IMG/VR virus record: IMGVR_UViG_3300044641_002779
Coordinates: 1-32,488 of that record
Strand: one strand, 5' to 3'
Length of the DNA: 32,488 nucleotides
From: a virus
Shown here in pieces: positions 1-9,300 of this stretch (positions are counted from its first letter, which is position 1; each line of letters opens with the position of its first letter). Under the pieces are notes generated by a model. The model did no database searches and was not told where the DNA came from. It was given only the letters and a program-made list of their open reading frames with translations. The position numbers and the translations under genes were made by a program.

Positions 1-618
1 GGAACTCTCAAGGCTTTGGTGGTGGCGTACATCTACACCTACTCTGCAACTCTGCTTGAAAACTTTGGTGCGAATTTCTATCTGTCAAAACTCACTCAAG
101 GAATCAATACCTTGAGCAATGCCATTCTTGGAAATCAGACAAGCATTACTCTACGCAAGACCACCAATTTGAGTAAACTCGTGAACTCCAAGGGGCTGGC
201 TTTGGATTTCAAGAATCCACTGTACCATCCGCATGACGGGCACTCAAGTGTGGTGTCAACTACTGCGTTCTCTCACTACAATACAGACGGTGTGCTGATT
301 AATAATGCCACTGCCGCTGATGACGGATACGGAAACCTGAATTTGGTTACTACCGATGCAGACGGAGTGCAGACTGTGGTGTACCCCAATATGGGCTTGG
401 TAGACTACACCAACGGAACAGTGAAATTTAGCACCAAGTTCAACCCCAATCCCACAAGCACCACGGCTTCACCACTGTTCACCGTGACAGTCAAGCCGCA
501 GAACACCGATGTGTTTGTTTTTGAAAACAACATTCTTCGCGTCAGCAGAGGGTATGCTGATTCCGTTGGCGTGTCTCTGCAAACACAAATCAATCGCAAG
601 CAGAACCTGAAGGCGTAA
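1..618 (+). CDS. 6: Baseplate wedge protein gp6, C-terminal part (5' end outside window)
   Basis: The reading frame is open from base 1 to the TAA at 616-618, so this is the last 205 codons of a gene that begins upstream. The TTG at 16 is an internal codon, not a start. In T4, gp6 (660 aa) forms the inner ring of the baseplate that joins the six wedges, and its C-terminal part makes the inter-wedge dimer contacts. The end of this protein is predominantly beta-type, with a run FTVTVKPQNTDVFVFENNILRV that resembles the C-terminus of gp6 in marine T4-like phages. The assignment rests on that resemblance and on position directly before the gp7-like and gp8 genes, the T4 order 6-7-8. Only one base separates its stop from the next ATG, so the two are translated from one message. 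The N-terminal part needed for a firm call is not visible. Confidence 0.72.
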   Translation, partial: GTLKALVVAYIYTYSATLLENFGANFYLSKLTQGINTLSNAILGNQTSITLRKTTNLSKLVNSKGLALDFKNPLYHPHDGHSSVVSTTAFSHYNTDGVLINNATAADDGYGNLNLVTTDADGVQTVVYPNMGLVDYTNGTVKFSTKFNPNPTSTTASPLFTVTVKPQNTDVFVFENNILRVSRGYADSVGVSLQTQINRKQNLKA

Positions 619-619
619 T

Positions 620-3600
620 ATGGCTGCGGTAAACAACATTGTCCTTACCACCGAAGCGGAAGCACTTGAAAAGATTCTGTCGCCTTTCATACGGGAGCAG
701 TTTCCGTCTTTCATGCAGACCGACTATCGCAAATTGGTGTTGTTTATCAAGGCGTATTACGAGTGGATGGAGCAAAAAGGAAATCCTGGATATGTGTTGA
801 GCAAACTCGACACCATATGGGATTCTGATCGCAGTTTGGATGAGTTCTACTCGCACTTCAAGAACACCTATCTGGTGTCTTTTCCTGAACTGTTTGCTGT
901 GAACGCAGCCGGAAAGACACCCAACAAGAATCTGCTGCTGAAAAAGATCCGTGACTTCTACGGCAACAAAGGCACTGAAAGCGCGTACAAGTTCCTGTTC
1001 CGTCTGCTGTACGATTCGGACTTGGAGTTTTACTACCCCAAGAACGATATTCTGAAAGCGTCTGATGGTGTGTGGGTTGAGCCGCGTTCTGTCAAGACAA
1101 CCAGCAGCAACGGCAGCGATTTGTTTGGCGGCAAAAGCGGACAATTGGTGCAGTACAACGGATCAGTGCTTGTTGCGAGCGCGTTCATCGACACCGTGAT
1201 ACAGTATTCCTTTAACGGTTTGCCTGTTACGGAATTCTTCATAACAGACATCAATGGAGAGTTTCTGCCCAATTTGGAAGTGCGGATTCAGAAAGACAGC
1301 AGCGAGTGGACAGAAGTTGCGTATTCCGTGCTGGGTGACTTCTTTGTCCAACTAGCGGGAAGCGGATACCGTGTTGGTGACGCAGTAACTGTTACAGCCA
1401 GTGGAACAGGATTCGCTGCACAGGTAGAGCAGACCGGGCTTGCGGGCAGCGTTAAGCGCATCAGCATTTCAAATTCTGGATTTAACTATTCGGGTGATGT
1501 CACGGTAAACATCTTTAGTGAGACTGGTGTGCAAAGCGCGGTAGTGATTGCCAAGAAAACCGCCGTTACGAACTATCCTGGATATTTTTCAGGCAATCGT
1601 GGAAAACTGTCGTCCAACAAAAAAATACAAGACGGACACTACTACCAAGAGTTCTCGTATGAATTAAAGTCTGAAGTTTCCATAGACACATACTTTGGTG
1701 TTCTTAAAAGTATTGTCCACCCTGCTGGTATGCGGATGTTTGGATCCATACTTGTGCAGAAGTCTTTGGATAACACGCTGACTAGTTCCGATCAAGGCAC
1801 ATTCTTCGAGATTCCTCTCATTGGAAGATACACCCCGTATAGGGTTGGCACTACACTGGATCTTCGTGCCAACGGTGTCAGTACTACTGGATATTGGCTT
1901 GGAGTCACAGGCGACCTGTATCCGCTCGGCTATAATCCGTATATCGGATCTACTTCTGAAGTTGGACCAGACGGTAAGACCACTTCGGTGGGTACTGTGT
2001 TTGTGGGAACATCGTTGGGATACACCTACTGCTATGTGCCTGAAGGCGGACGCACCGCACACAATCCTATTGGTGCGCCACTGGGCAGCACTAGTGCGTG
2101 GTATCGTCAGAAAGAGAATGCGTGGACTCCGCAGGGGCTGAACGGTCTTGTGCTGTGGCTCAAGCCAGAGAATATTGGCGTGTGTGGATCGGTAGTCAAT
2201 GGCGCAAGCATGGATGTTTGGCGCGATGCTTCTCCAAGTGGAAATGATGCGATTCCGCCTACATGGGATCGGTGGAATGATGTTGCATCTTTTGCAAAAA
2301 TTTCTGCTGCTGTTACTGGTTGGAGTAATCAGGTTTATAATGCCACAGATGCCGTTACAAAACTTACTTTTACTTTTAATGGTCTTTGTGGAGGATTCAA
2401 GCCAGGTCGTCTTGTAATGCTTGGATTGAGTGAAACCCCCGCTAGCACTAGCATTACATCAAGTTATTTCTGGTACTCTTACGGTCCATATCATACTGTT
2501 TCGCATAGTAGACTAATTGCCATTCACGAACTTGGAAATACTATTTCTATAGAACAATCCGCTAATAATTCACAATTTGACAACTCTGTTTTTGAGATTG
2601 AATACGCAGAACCGTTTATGGTGTACACCAAGGACGGTGTGGTAATACGGCAAATTGATGTTGGTTCTGGAAAAACTTTTTATCTAGATTCTGCTTTTTA
2701 TGAAGACGGGCTTCCTAATCTCGGACATTCAGTCACAATCAAAGAAATGCGGTACAAGGGTAAACCGGTGTATTCGCCGTCCTTTACATCAACATCCGGA
2801 TTCCGAGTAGACACTTATAATGCAGGAGTCACGATTGACAAACTGCGTCCCACGCTTGCCATCAACGACAACGGTGTTGTGGGTGCTACTGGAATTTCGT
2901 TTGACGGCGGTGTGATATTTGGACCGCAGACCATCGTGAGAGGAAGCGGATTGGCTTTGGGATCTGCTGCCATAGGATTCACCTTTGGTCCTGGATCTTC
3001 AGGAGACAAACTGCTTGTTGGTCGCCATTTTTACTTGAAAAATGGACTCACCTTTTCTGCTGACATGGATATGTTTATTGTGTACCGTCCGACACTTGAT
3101 AGTTACGATTACGGTTATGGCTTTGTATCATCAAACAGACGGTTTACTGATTCTCATTTTAGTAACAACGATGATCTTGTTGTTTTTTCTAGATCATACA
3201 ACCTCATCGACCGCACCACAGCGTATCAGGCTGAAGGTCAGGGTTACTATAATTTTGCAAGTGGTGTAAAGCGATATCCCCCTGAAGTTGGTATTCTTGG
3301 TTTCCGTCCGTGGAAACCTTTCACCCCATCCGTTCTTACTGCTGACCGAACGCAAATAGCATATGATCCCCATGTATCAGGTCAATCTATGGGAATGGTT
3401 GTTGGTGAAGTTGCCCGAGACACCAATCGAGTGCTTTACACATATGTGAATGGAGATCGTGCAACAAACAAGTCTCCATCTACGGGTGTTTATGTTACAA
3501 ATGCAACATCGACAGGTGCAGAATCTCCTGTTCCCACTTGTGGTGTAATTATTGATATTGGTAGATTTGGTTCGTATCATCGCAATGACTTGGTTTCAAG

Positions 3601-4006
3601 TGGTACAATCGGCAGTGCTGCTTGGATAGCAACTGCAATCACCAACACACCTTATGGATTCCGTGGTGTACTGAACGAAGTCATTGTGTTCAACCGCAAA
3701 CTGCAAGAAACCGAACGCCAAGAGGTGTACGGCTATCTGGCACGCAAGTACAAAATGGACACTAAACTGCCCAACTCGTACACCCGATCACACCCAAGCG
3801 CATACGCTCTTGGACTGACTTATTGGAATATTGAGCATCATCCAAACACCAAGGGCATCACCGGCTTGAGTGCGGGCATTTCGTTTGGCGACATTGCCTT
3901 GCAGAACTTCTTTACCCTGCCGGATCGCATTTACAAGTCAAAGGGAACAATACTCGCAGACTACACTGTACAGACCACGGATACATACACTGATGTTGGT
4001 CTATAA
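620..4006 (+). CDS. 7: gp7-like baseplate wedge protein with lectin-like (LamG-type) domain
   Basis: 1128 aa, close to T4 gp7 (1032 aa). It sits between gp6 and gp8 as gene 7 does in T4. The ATG at 620 follows the gp6 stop by one base, with AAGG at 611-613 region as a ribosome site. Residues 1-140 are helical with the pattern seen in marine T4-like wedge proteins: FIREQFPSFMQTDYRKL, then YYEWMEQKGNP and RDFYGNKGTESAYKFLFR. About 140-400 is mainly beta. From about 508 (LVLWLKPENIG, then a WRDASPSGNDA turn) to about 1046 (LNEVIVFNRKLQETERQEV) it carries the typical opening and closing strands of a LamG/concanavalin-like sandwich, which suggests glycan contact at the baseplate periphery. The sandwich appears to be interrupted around residues 546-739 by a second, AT-rich lectin-like unit. 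The C-terminus returns to a wedge-like tail. The gp7 name is by position and N-terminal style; direct homology with T4 gp7 is not evident by eye. Confidence 0.72.
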   Translation: MAAVNNIVLTTEAEALEKILSPFIREQFPSFMQTDYRKLVLFIKAYYEWMEQKGNPGYVLSKLDTIWDSDRSLDEFYSHFKNTYLVSFPELFAVNAAGKTPNKNLLLKKIRDFYGNKGTESAYKFLFRLLYDSDLEFYYPKNDILKASDGVWVEPRSVKTTSSNGSDLFGGKSGQLVQYNGSVLVASAFIDTVIQYSFNGLPVTEFFITDINGEFLPNLEVRIQKDSSEWTEVAYSVLGDFFVQLAGSGYRVGDAVTVTASGTGFAAQVEQTGLAGSVKRISISNSGFNYSGDVTVNIFSETGVQSAVVIAKKTAVTNYPGYFSGNRGKLSSNKKIQDGHYYQEFSYELKSEVSIDTYFGVLKSIVHPAGMRMFGSILVQKSLDNTLTSSDQGTFFEIPLIGRYTPYRVGTTLDLRANGVSTTGYWLGVTGDLYPLGYNPYIGSTSEVGPDGKTTSVGTVFVGTSLGYTYCYVPEGGRTAHNPIGAPLGSTSAWYRQKENAWTPQGLNGLVLWLKPENIGVCGSVVNGASMDVWRDASPSGNDAIPPTWDRWNDVASFAKISAAVTGWSNQVYNATDAVTKLTFTFNGLCGGFKPGRLVMLGLSETPASTSITSSYFWYSYGPYHTVSHSRLIAIHELGNTISIEQSANNSQFDNSVFEIEYAEPFMVYTKDGVVIRQIDVGSGKTFYLDSAFYEDGLPNLGHSVTIKEMRYKGKPVYSPSFTSTSGFRVDTYNAGVTIDKLRPTLAINDNGVVGATGISFDGGVIFGPQTIVRGSGLALGSAAIGFTFGPGSSGDKLLVGRHFYLKNGLTFSADMDMFIVYRPTLDSYDYGYGFVSSNRRFTDSHFSNNDDLVVFSRSYNLIDRTTAYQAEGQGYYNFASGVKRYPPEVGILGFRPWKPFTPSVLTADRTQIAYDPHVSGQSMGMVVGEVARDTNRVLYTYVNGDRATNKSPSTGVYVTNATSTGAESPVPTCGVIIDIGRFGSYHRNDLVSSGTIGSAAWIATAITNTPYGFRGVLNEVIVFNRKLQETERQEVYGYLARKYKMDTKLPNSYTRSHPSAYALGLTYWNIEHHPNTKGITGLSAGISFGDIALQNFFTLPDRIYKSKGTILADYTVQTTDTYTDVGL
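2256..2835 (+). other. Low-GC putative nested domain inside the LamG region of the gp7-like gene
   Basis: Between the WRDASPSGNDA strand and the strand KLRPTLAINDNGVVGATGISFDG, which usually follow each other closely in LamG-like phage proteins, about 190 residues intervene. They include WYSYGPYHTVSHSRLIAI, then FMVYTKDGVVIRQ and KTFYLDSAFYEDG, which read like strands of a separate jelly-roll or lectin-like unit. Lines sampled by hand in this stretch are 30-37% GC, against about 58% in a sampled line near 1081-1140 in the same gene. The boundaries are approximate. The insertion is an inference from the order of strands and the composition shift. Confidence 0.5.
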
Positions 4007-4017
4007 GGGGAAAAACA

Positions 4018-6357
4018 ATGGCTAGTTATCTGAAGGCATCCATTCAACGCTCGTATGCTGAGAGTTTTCTGACCGAACTTGAACGGAATGAAAATCAGTA
4101 CTTCTTTTTCATTGCCAAGTCTACGGCGTGGTCTAATGACAACGCTCCACCCACATACAGCGACACTGTTAGGGCTGAATACGATGTAATGAACAACATC
4201 ATCGGATACAAGAAACTCAATCCTGAGAATGTAATCTTTGCCTTGCCCCGTTACGAGTGGACTGCGAATACCGTATACGATTCGTATGACGATAATGTGA
4301 ATTTGTTTGACGAGACTGATCCCGCTATTTTTTATGTGGTCACAGACGAAAACAACATCTACAAGTGCTTAAACAACGGCGGCAGTACAAACAAGTCTAC
4401 CATCAAGCCAACCCTGACGATCAGCACTCCGTTTGGTTCTGCTGACGGTTACACATGGCAGTATCTTGCCACCGTGAAAGAAGGCAATCTTCCGTATGAA
4501 CTCACGGGTTATGTTCCCATTGAATTTTCAACTTTAAGCAGCGATCCCGAAACACAGAATCAGTACAACGCACAGGTACAGGCTGTGCCTTCGTCTATTA
4601 CTCGCATGGTGGTGACGAATTCATCGGGTGCTGCTTTGGGCGTGTATCCGTATGCCGTTTCAACAGCAAACTACTCGGGATTTGTATTGAAGGTGGCACG
4701 AGTAGATTCGGTTCCTGGCGATTCCCGTTCCAAGGTGGTTGTGATTACTGATACTGTTTCTAAAGGTAGACTTGCAGACTCTTCGCAGTATTCCAATTAT
4801 GTGGGATACGCCATGCGGGTGGACAGCAACACCACGGTGGATCGCACACAGATTAACAACTACGGAATCATCACAGCAGTACAGACTAATGGAAACGAAG
4901 TACGGTTCACAGTAACAAGCGACACCATAGACTTTGCACTTACCGCCACTGGTACCAGTGGATTTGCTTCGGTTGAGATTTTGCCGTACATCAAGATTAC
5001 AGGAAGTGGAACCGGAGCGTATGCTTTCCCTGCGATGACTACGAGCAACTCTATTTCAGGCGTTTCGATGGGAAACGGCGGAAGAGACTACTCCAATGTA
5101 TCGGCGCAGGTTTTGAGTGCAAAGACAGTAAGCACTGACCACCCCACCATTCGTGCGATCATTTCTCCCAAGGGCGGTCACGGCAGCAATATTTTGAAAG
5201 AACTCAATATCAAGGATGTGCTGATTATTGTAGAGATTAGTGAAGACGATGCAGAAAATATTATTGGCGGTGGCTCGTATCGGCAATTCGGAATCATAAA
5301 GAATCCGCTTCTTGGGGACGGTTCTGGCATGATCGCGGGATCAAATGATTTGTATTACCGAGATGTTTCTATTATTGGTGATAGTAACATAGACACTTCA
5401 GTGTTTGATAGTGGTGTTGCCAGTTTTATCATTGGAACAGAATCGTATTCATCTGCCAAGGTTGCTGGCATCAAGTCTGAGGGTGGCAGCGTGGTTACTC
5501 TTAAAACACAAAATTCTGCTGGAAAATTTGTAACCAAGCAGGACAGGCAAAACGATTATATTGTGTCGCTGAATCCTAAATCCGCTACTAATTTTGTATC
5601 TCTCGAAAAGGTAACACAGACTGTTCCGGCGGGAACTGTATTTGGATCTGGTGTTTCGTTTGGTTACAGTTTCACTGTTACTGGCAATGTGCTTGATGTT
5701 AGTGGTTCCACGCTTACAGTGCGACTCACATCAGACGCAAATTTTGTTGCTGGTATTTCTTTGAGTGGTGCAGTTTCTGGTGCAACCGGCACGGTTTCTA
5801 TTCTTTCTTCACGAAACGGTGAGTATGTGTTGGTAAGTAAAACCACCGCTACCGAAAACGCAGTAATAGCAGACAACGGGGCGGGTGTGCAAAAACAGTA
5901 CAAGATTTACGAAGTGGGAACTCCGTATTTTGATTTGAGTGCTGCTCCGTCCTATTCTGGTCTTCATGTGCTTCAGTTGTCTACTAGTGTAAGCCCACAG
6001 ACTGGTGCAATGGATACTACCAGCGCAGCACTCACCCAAAACTCGTTCTCTAGTGGTGATACCGTGTATCAAGGCTCCACTGCATCCTACAGTCAGTACG
6101 CTAGTGGCAAAGTGTACTATTGGGATTTCGTAAACAGCGCGAGCGGAACACTGTATCTCACTGATGTGGTGGGATCGTTCAAGAGCGTTGCGGTGGACGG
6201 CATTACAGGCTCCACACTTGGTGCGTTTATTATTGCTGATGTCACGCTGCCAGAGATTGATCGTACCTCCGGAGAGGTCTTATACATAGACAATGTACGC
6301 CCCATACAGCGAAATATGGGTCAGCAAGAAGAATTCAGATTAAGACTTGGCTTCTAA
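4018..6357 (+). CDS. 8: Baseplate wedge protein gp8 (enlarged)
   Basis: 779 aa, more than twice T4 gp8 (334 aa). gp8 is the wedge component that binds gp7 and gp10 in T4. The start ATG at 4018 has AAGGGG overlapping the previous stop as ribosome site. The N-terminal 160 residues have the gp8 style: short helical leader SYAESFLTELERNENQYFFFIAK, then YDVMNNIIGYKKL, PRYEWTANTVYDSYDD, FYVVTDENNIYKCLNN and DGYTWQYLATV. The last 30 residues (SGEVLYIDNVRPIQRN, then EEFRLRLGF) match the usual ending of gp8 in marine T4-like phages. The middle, roughly residues 190-740, is Ser/Thr/Gly-rich beta sequence, including a unit near 544-625 that looks like an added Ig-like or fibre-type domain. Position after the gp7-like gene and the two ends together make the call firm; the role of the additions is unknown. 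Confidence 0.85.
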   Translation: MASYLKASIQRSYAESFLTELERNENQYFFFIAKSTAWSNDNAPPTYSDTVRAEYDVMNNIIGYKKLNPENVIFALPRYEWTANTVYDSYDDNVNLFDETDPAIFYVVTDENNIYKCLNNGGSTNKSTIKPTLTISTPFGSADGYTWQYLATVKEGNLPYELTGYVPIEFSTLSSDPETQNQYNAQVQAVPSSITRMVVTNSSGAALGVYPYAVSTANYSGFVLKVARVDSVPGDSRSKVVVITDTVSKGRLADSSQYSNYVGYAMRVDSNTTVDRTQINNYGIITAVQTNGNEVRFTVTSDTIDFALTATGTSGFASVEILPYIKITGSGTGAYAFPAMTTSNSISGVSMGNGGRDYSNVSAQVLSAKTVSTDHPTIRAIISPKGGHGSNILKELNIKDVLIIVEISEDDAENIIGGGSYRQFGIIKNPLLGDGSGMIAGSNDLYYRDVSIIGDSNIDTSVFDSGVASFIIGTESYSSAKVAGIKSEGGSVVTLKTQNSAGKFVTKQDRQNDYIVSLNPKSATNFVSLEKVTQTVPAGTVFGSGVSFGYSFTVTGNVLDVSGSTLTVRLTSDANFVAGISLSGAVSGATGTVSILSSRNGEYVLVSKTTATENAVIADNGAGVQKQYKIYEVGTPYFDLSAAPSYSGLHVLQLSTSVSPQTGAMDTTSAALTQNSFSSGDTVYQGSTASYSQYASGKVYYWDFVNSASGTLYLTDVVGSFKSVAVDGITGSTLGAFIIADVTLPEIDRTSGEVLYIDNVRPIQRNMGQQEEFRLRLGF
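4946..4961. repeat. 16-bp perfect palindrome inside gp8
   Basis: CCACTGGTACCAGTGG reads the same on both strands, with no spacer. It lies in codons for a Thr/Gly/Ser-rich loop of gp8. It may be a chance product of codon use; no function can be shown. Confidence 0.85.
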
Positions 6358-6366
6358 GAGGAACAC

Positions 6367-9300
6367 ATGGCATACGATCCAAGCATTTTCAACATCAACC
6401 CATATTACGATGATTTTTCTGCTGACAAGGGGTTTTTGCGTGTACTATTCAAGCCCGGCTATGCCGTACAGGCTCGTGAACTAACGCAGATTCAGACCAT
6501 CTTGCAGGATCAGTTGTCCACTGTAGGAAACTATCTGTTTAAAGATGGTTCTCGTATTGTTGGCGGTGGCTTGAGTGTTCGTAATTCCTCGTACATCATG
6601 GTTAATGTGGGAGAAGGAACTGCACTAAACGCCTTGACCACCGATCAGTACCCCAACTTGGTTGGTGGAATGCTGACTTTTAGTGATGCACAGTCCACCG
6701 TTGAAGCCAAAGTTGTACACTTTCTGGCTCCAGAAGAAGACGGAAATCTTATTCTCATTGTGGACTTCATATCAGGCGATTCGTTTCAGTACAATACCTG
6801 CACCTTCACAAAAGAAAATGTTGTATATACAGTCACGCTTATTGACTCGTCTAGTGCTGGATATCCAACAACAGGAAACTGCAAACTAGTCACGGTTTCT
6901 GATGGGCTGTTTTATGTTGACGGATTCTTTGTTCGTACCCCCACACAGCAGTTTGCCCCGTACCGTGTTCTCACAGCGGGTACGGCTACCAATTATCGTG
7001 ATTTGAATTTCACAGCGTTCGCGGATCTATCCAAGAAAATTGGATTTGCAGTTAACCGCGATTTCGTAATAGAGCGGCAAGACTCCACGCTGCGCGATCC
7101 TGCCATTGGTTCGTACAACTACAACGCACCTGGCGCAGACCGCTACAGTATTAGTCTTGTGCTTGCTCAGTCTGATTTAGACGAAACACTAGACGATTTC
7201 GTGGAACTGCTGCGTTTTGAGAGCGGCAAGATCACCAAGAAAATTGATCGTATCACATACGGCGAAATCCAAAAAGCACTGGCTCTGCGAACCTATGACG
7301 AATCAGGTTCATATACCGTTCGTCCGTTTGATCTTACAGTGAAGCCATACGACACCACCAATCACCTCCTATCCGTGGGTGAAGGCAAAGCGTATGTGCT
7401 TGGCTATGATGTGGAAAATCAGTATCCACGGGGGCTGACACTGCCCAAGGCACAGAGCGCAAGCGACACAGTTTCTCCTACATTCCCGTTCAGTACGGGT
7501 TTGTATATGGGTGTCTCTATGGGTGGCATTGCGTCATTCGGAACCACCTTTGCCGCAAATTTGCCAACAATCAGTTCTGGCTCTGCGTATGTGGACATCC
7601 GAAATGCCACAAACACAACCGTTGCCACTGGACTGGTTCACGGAGCATTCCCAAGCAATCTTGAGCGGTCGGGAACTTCTGGAAAAACAGGACACTACTA
7701 CCGACTGTATCTGTACGGCGTAAGCGGTTCGGTTGCAAGCGGAAGAACTGGTTACATCTATCAGCACGGAACTCCTGTGGGAGTAACACTGTGGGGCACA
7801 TTCACTCCACAATCAGCCACGGGATTCACATTGGCGGGAACCGATGACTCTTCTCTGCTGTACGAACTTAAGCCTGGATATGCGATCAAGGATATAACAA
7901 GACTTGCGCTTCGCAGTAGACTTGTTGGCGGTTATATAACTCCAACGAATCCAACAACAACTACAACCAAATACACTATCAGCAAGAGTGCTTTTTCTTC
8001 AACCATTGCAGCAGGCAGTGCTGGTGTGTTCTCGTTTGAGAATTACGGATCATCTCCAAACAATAATGCTGAAATTTCCAAGATAGCGTTTACTAATGTG
8101 GACAACATTGCGTTTGCTCCTGCCCCCTCAAATAGTGTTGTGTCAACAAATGCAAGCGGAGAAATTGAGTTGACCGTGACCGGTGCGCCAGCAGGATTCA
8201 CCGCACAGAATGTTCGTCCAATTGTGCCAATTGTGTATTATCCCACGATTTCTAGCACTTCAAACTACAGAACAAAAACATCTACCCCAACATCAGCCAC
8301 TATAAGCACTAGTGTTTATTCCACAGACGGTAACGGTCGTAAGTACTTTACACTACCCAATATTGATGTTTACTCAATCTCGGGAGTGAGTTACACAGGC
8401 ACTCCGTTTACTGATGTTACCTCTCACTTCGAACTAGATGATGGGCAGCGTGAAACGCACTACGATAACTCTCGTTTGTATGTGAAAGAAGCATTTGCAG
8501 GTGAATCTATTTACACAGGTACAAACACCGGACTAACAGTTAGGTATTCGTACTTTGCCCACGGTGGGTTGTCTGCTGCTCCATTCATCGGGCGGCATTC
8601 GTATCTGAATCTGCCGTATGAACAGATTCCCCTGTACACAAGCCCCCGAACCGGCAAGACGGTTTCACTTGCAAACTGCTTGGACTTCCGTCATAGCGGA
8701 CTGACCGCTTCCACGGAAATGATCAAGCCGTATGGTGTTTACGAAGGCTTGGCGAACACCGAGGTAACTTACAACCACTATCTGCCCCGCACAGACAAAC
8801 TGTGTGTGAAAGCCGATCCCGAAGACGGTTCAGCACTGTTCTTCCTTGTGCAAGGAACACCGGATCTTGCGCCAATGGCTCCACCTGATCCAGCAGATGC
8901 TCTTGTGCTTGCCACGCTTACTGTGCCTGCGTACACCCACAACGCCACTGATGTTGTGGTTACACCCGTGGACACCAAGCGGTTCACAATGGCAGACATC
9001 GGTAAAATTCAGAAGCGCGTGGATGAAGTTGAGGTATTTGCAAAACTGTCCCTGTCGGAATCCGAGATTGAAGCGCGTTCTCTTCGTGGAACCTGTGCAG
9101 CAGCGGAACCTCTGAAGACATCCATCTTCTCTGATGAGTTCTACGGGCACTCCATTTCTGATGTCACAGATTCTCAGAACTCTTGCTCTATTGATTACGA
9201 GCGCGGTGAACTGCGTCCGTTCTTTACCACAGCAAACATCACGCTGCCCACAGCCAGTGCAACCAATACGGTTGTGTCTACCGATGGGCTGTTGACCCTT

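Noticed and set aside
590-1144. 184-aa reverse-strand ORF
   Set aside because: It is a shadow of the gp7-like gene, with no ribosome site and no recognisable motifs. The same was true of all other reverse-strand ORFs, including 8830-9321, 9652-10170, 23987-24616, 26056-26805 and 30154-30843.
1821-2141. 106-aa forward ORF in another frame
   Set aside because: It lies inside the gp7-like coding sequence, with composition typical of an out-of-frame translation.
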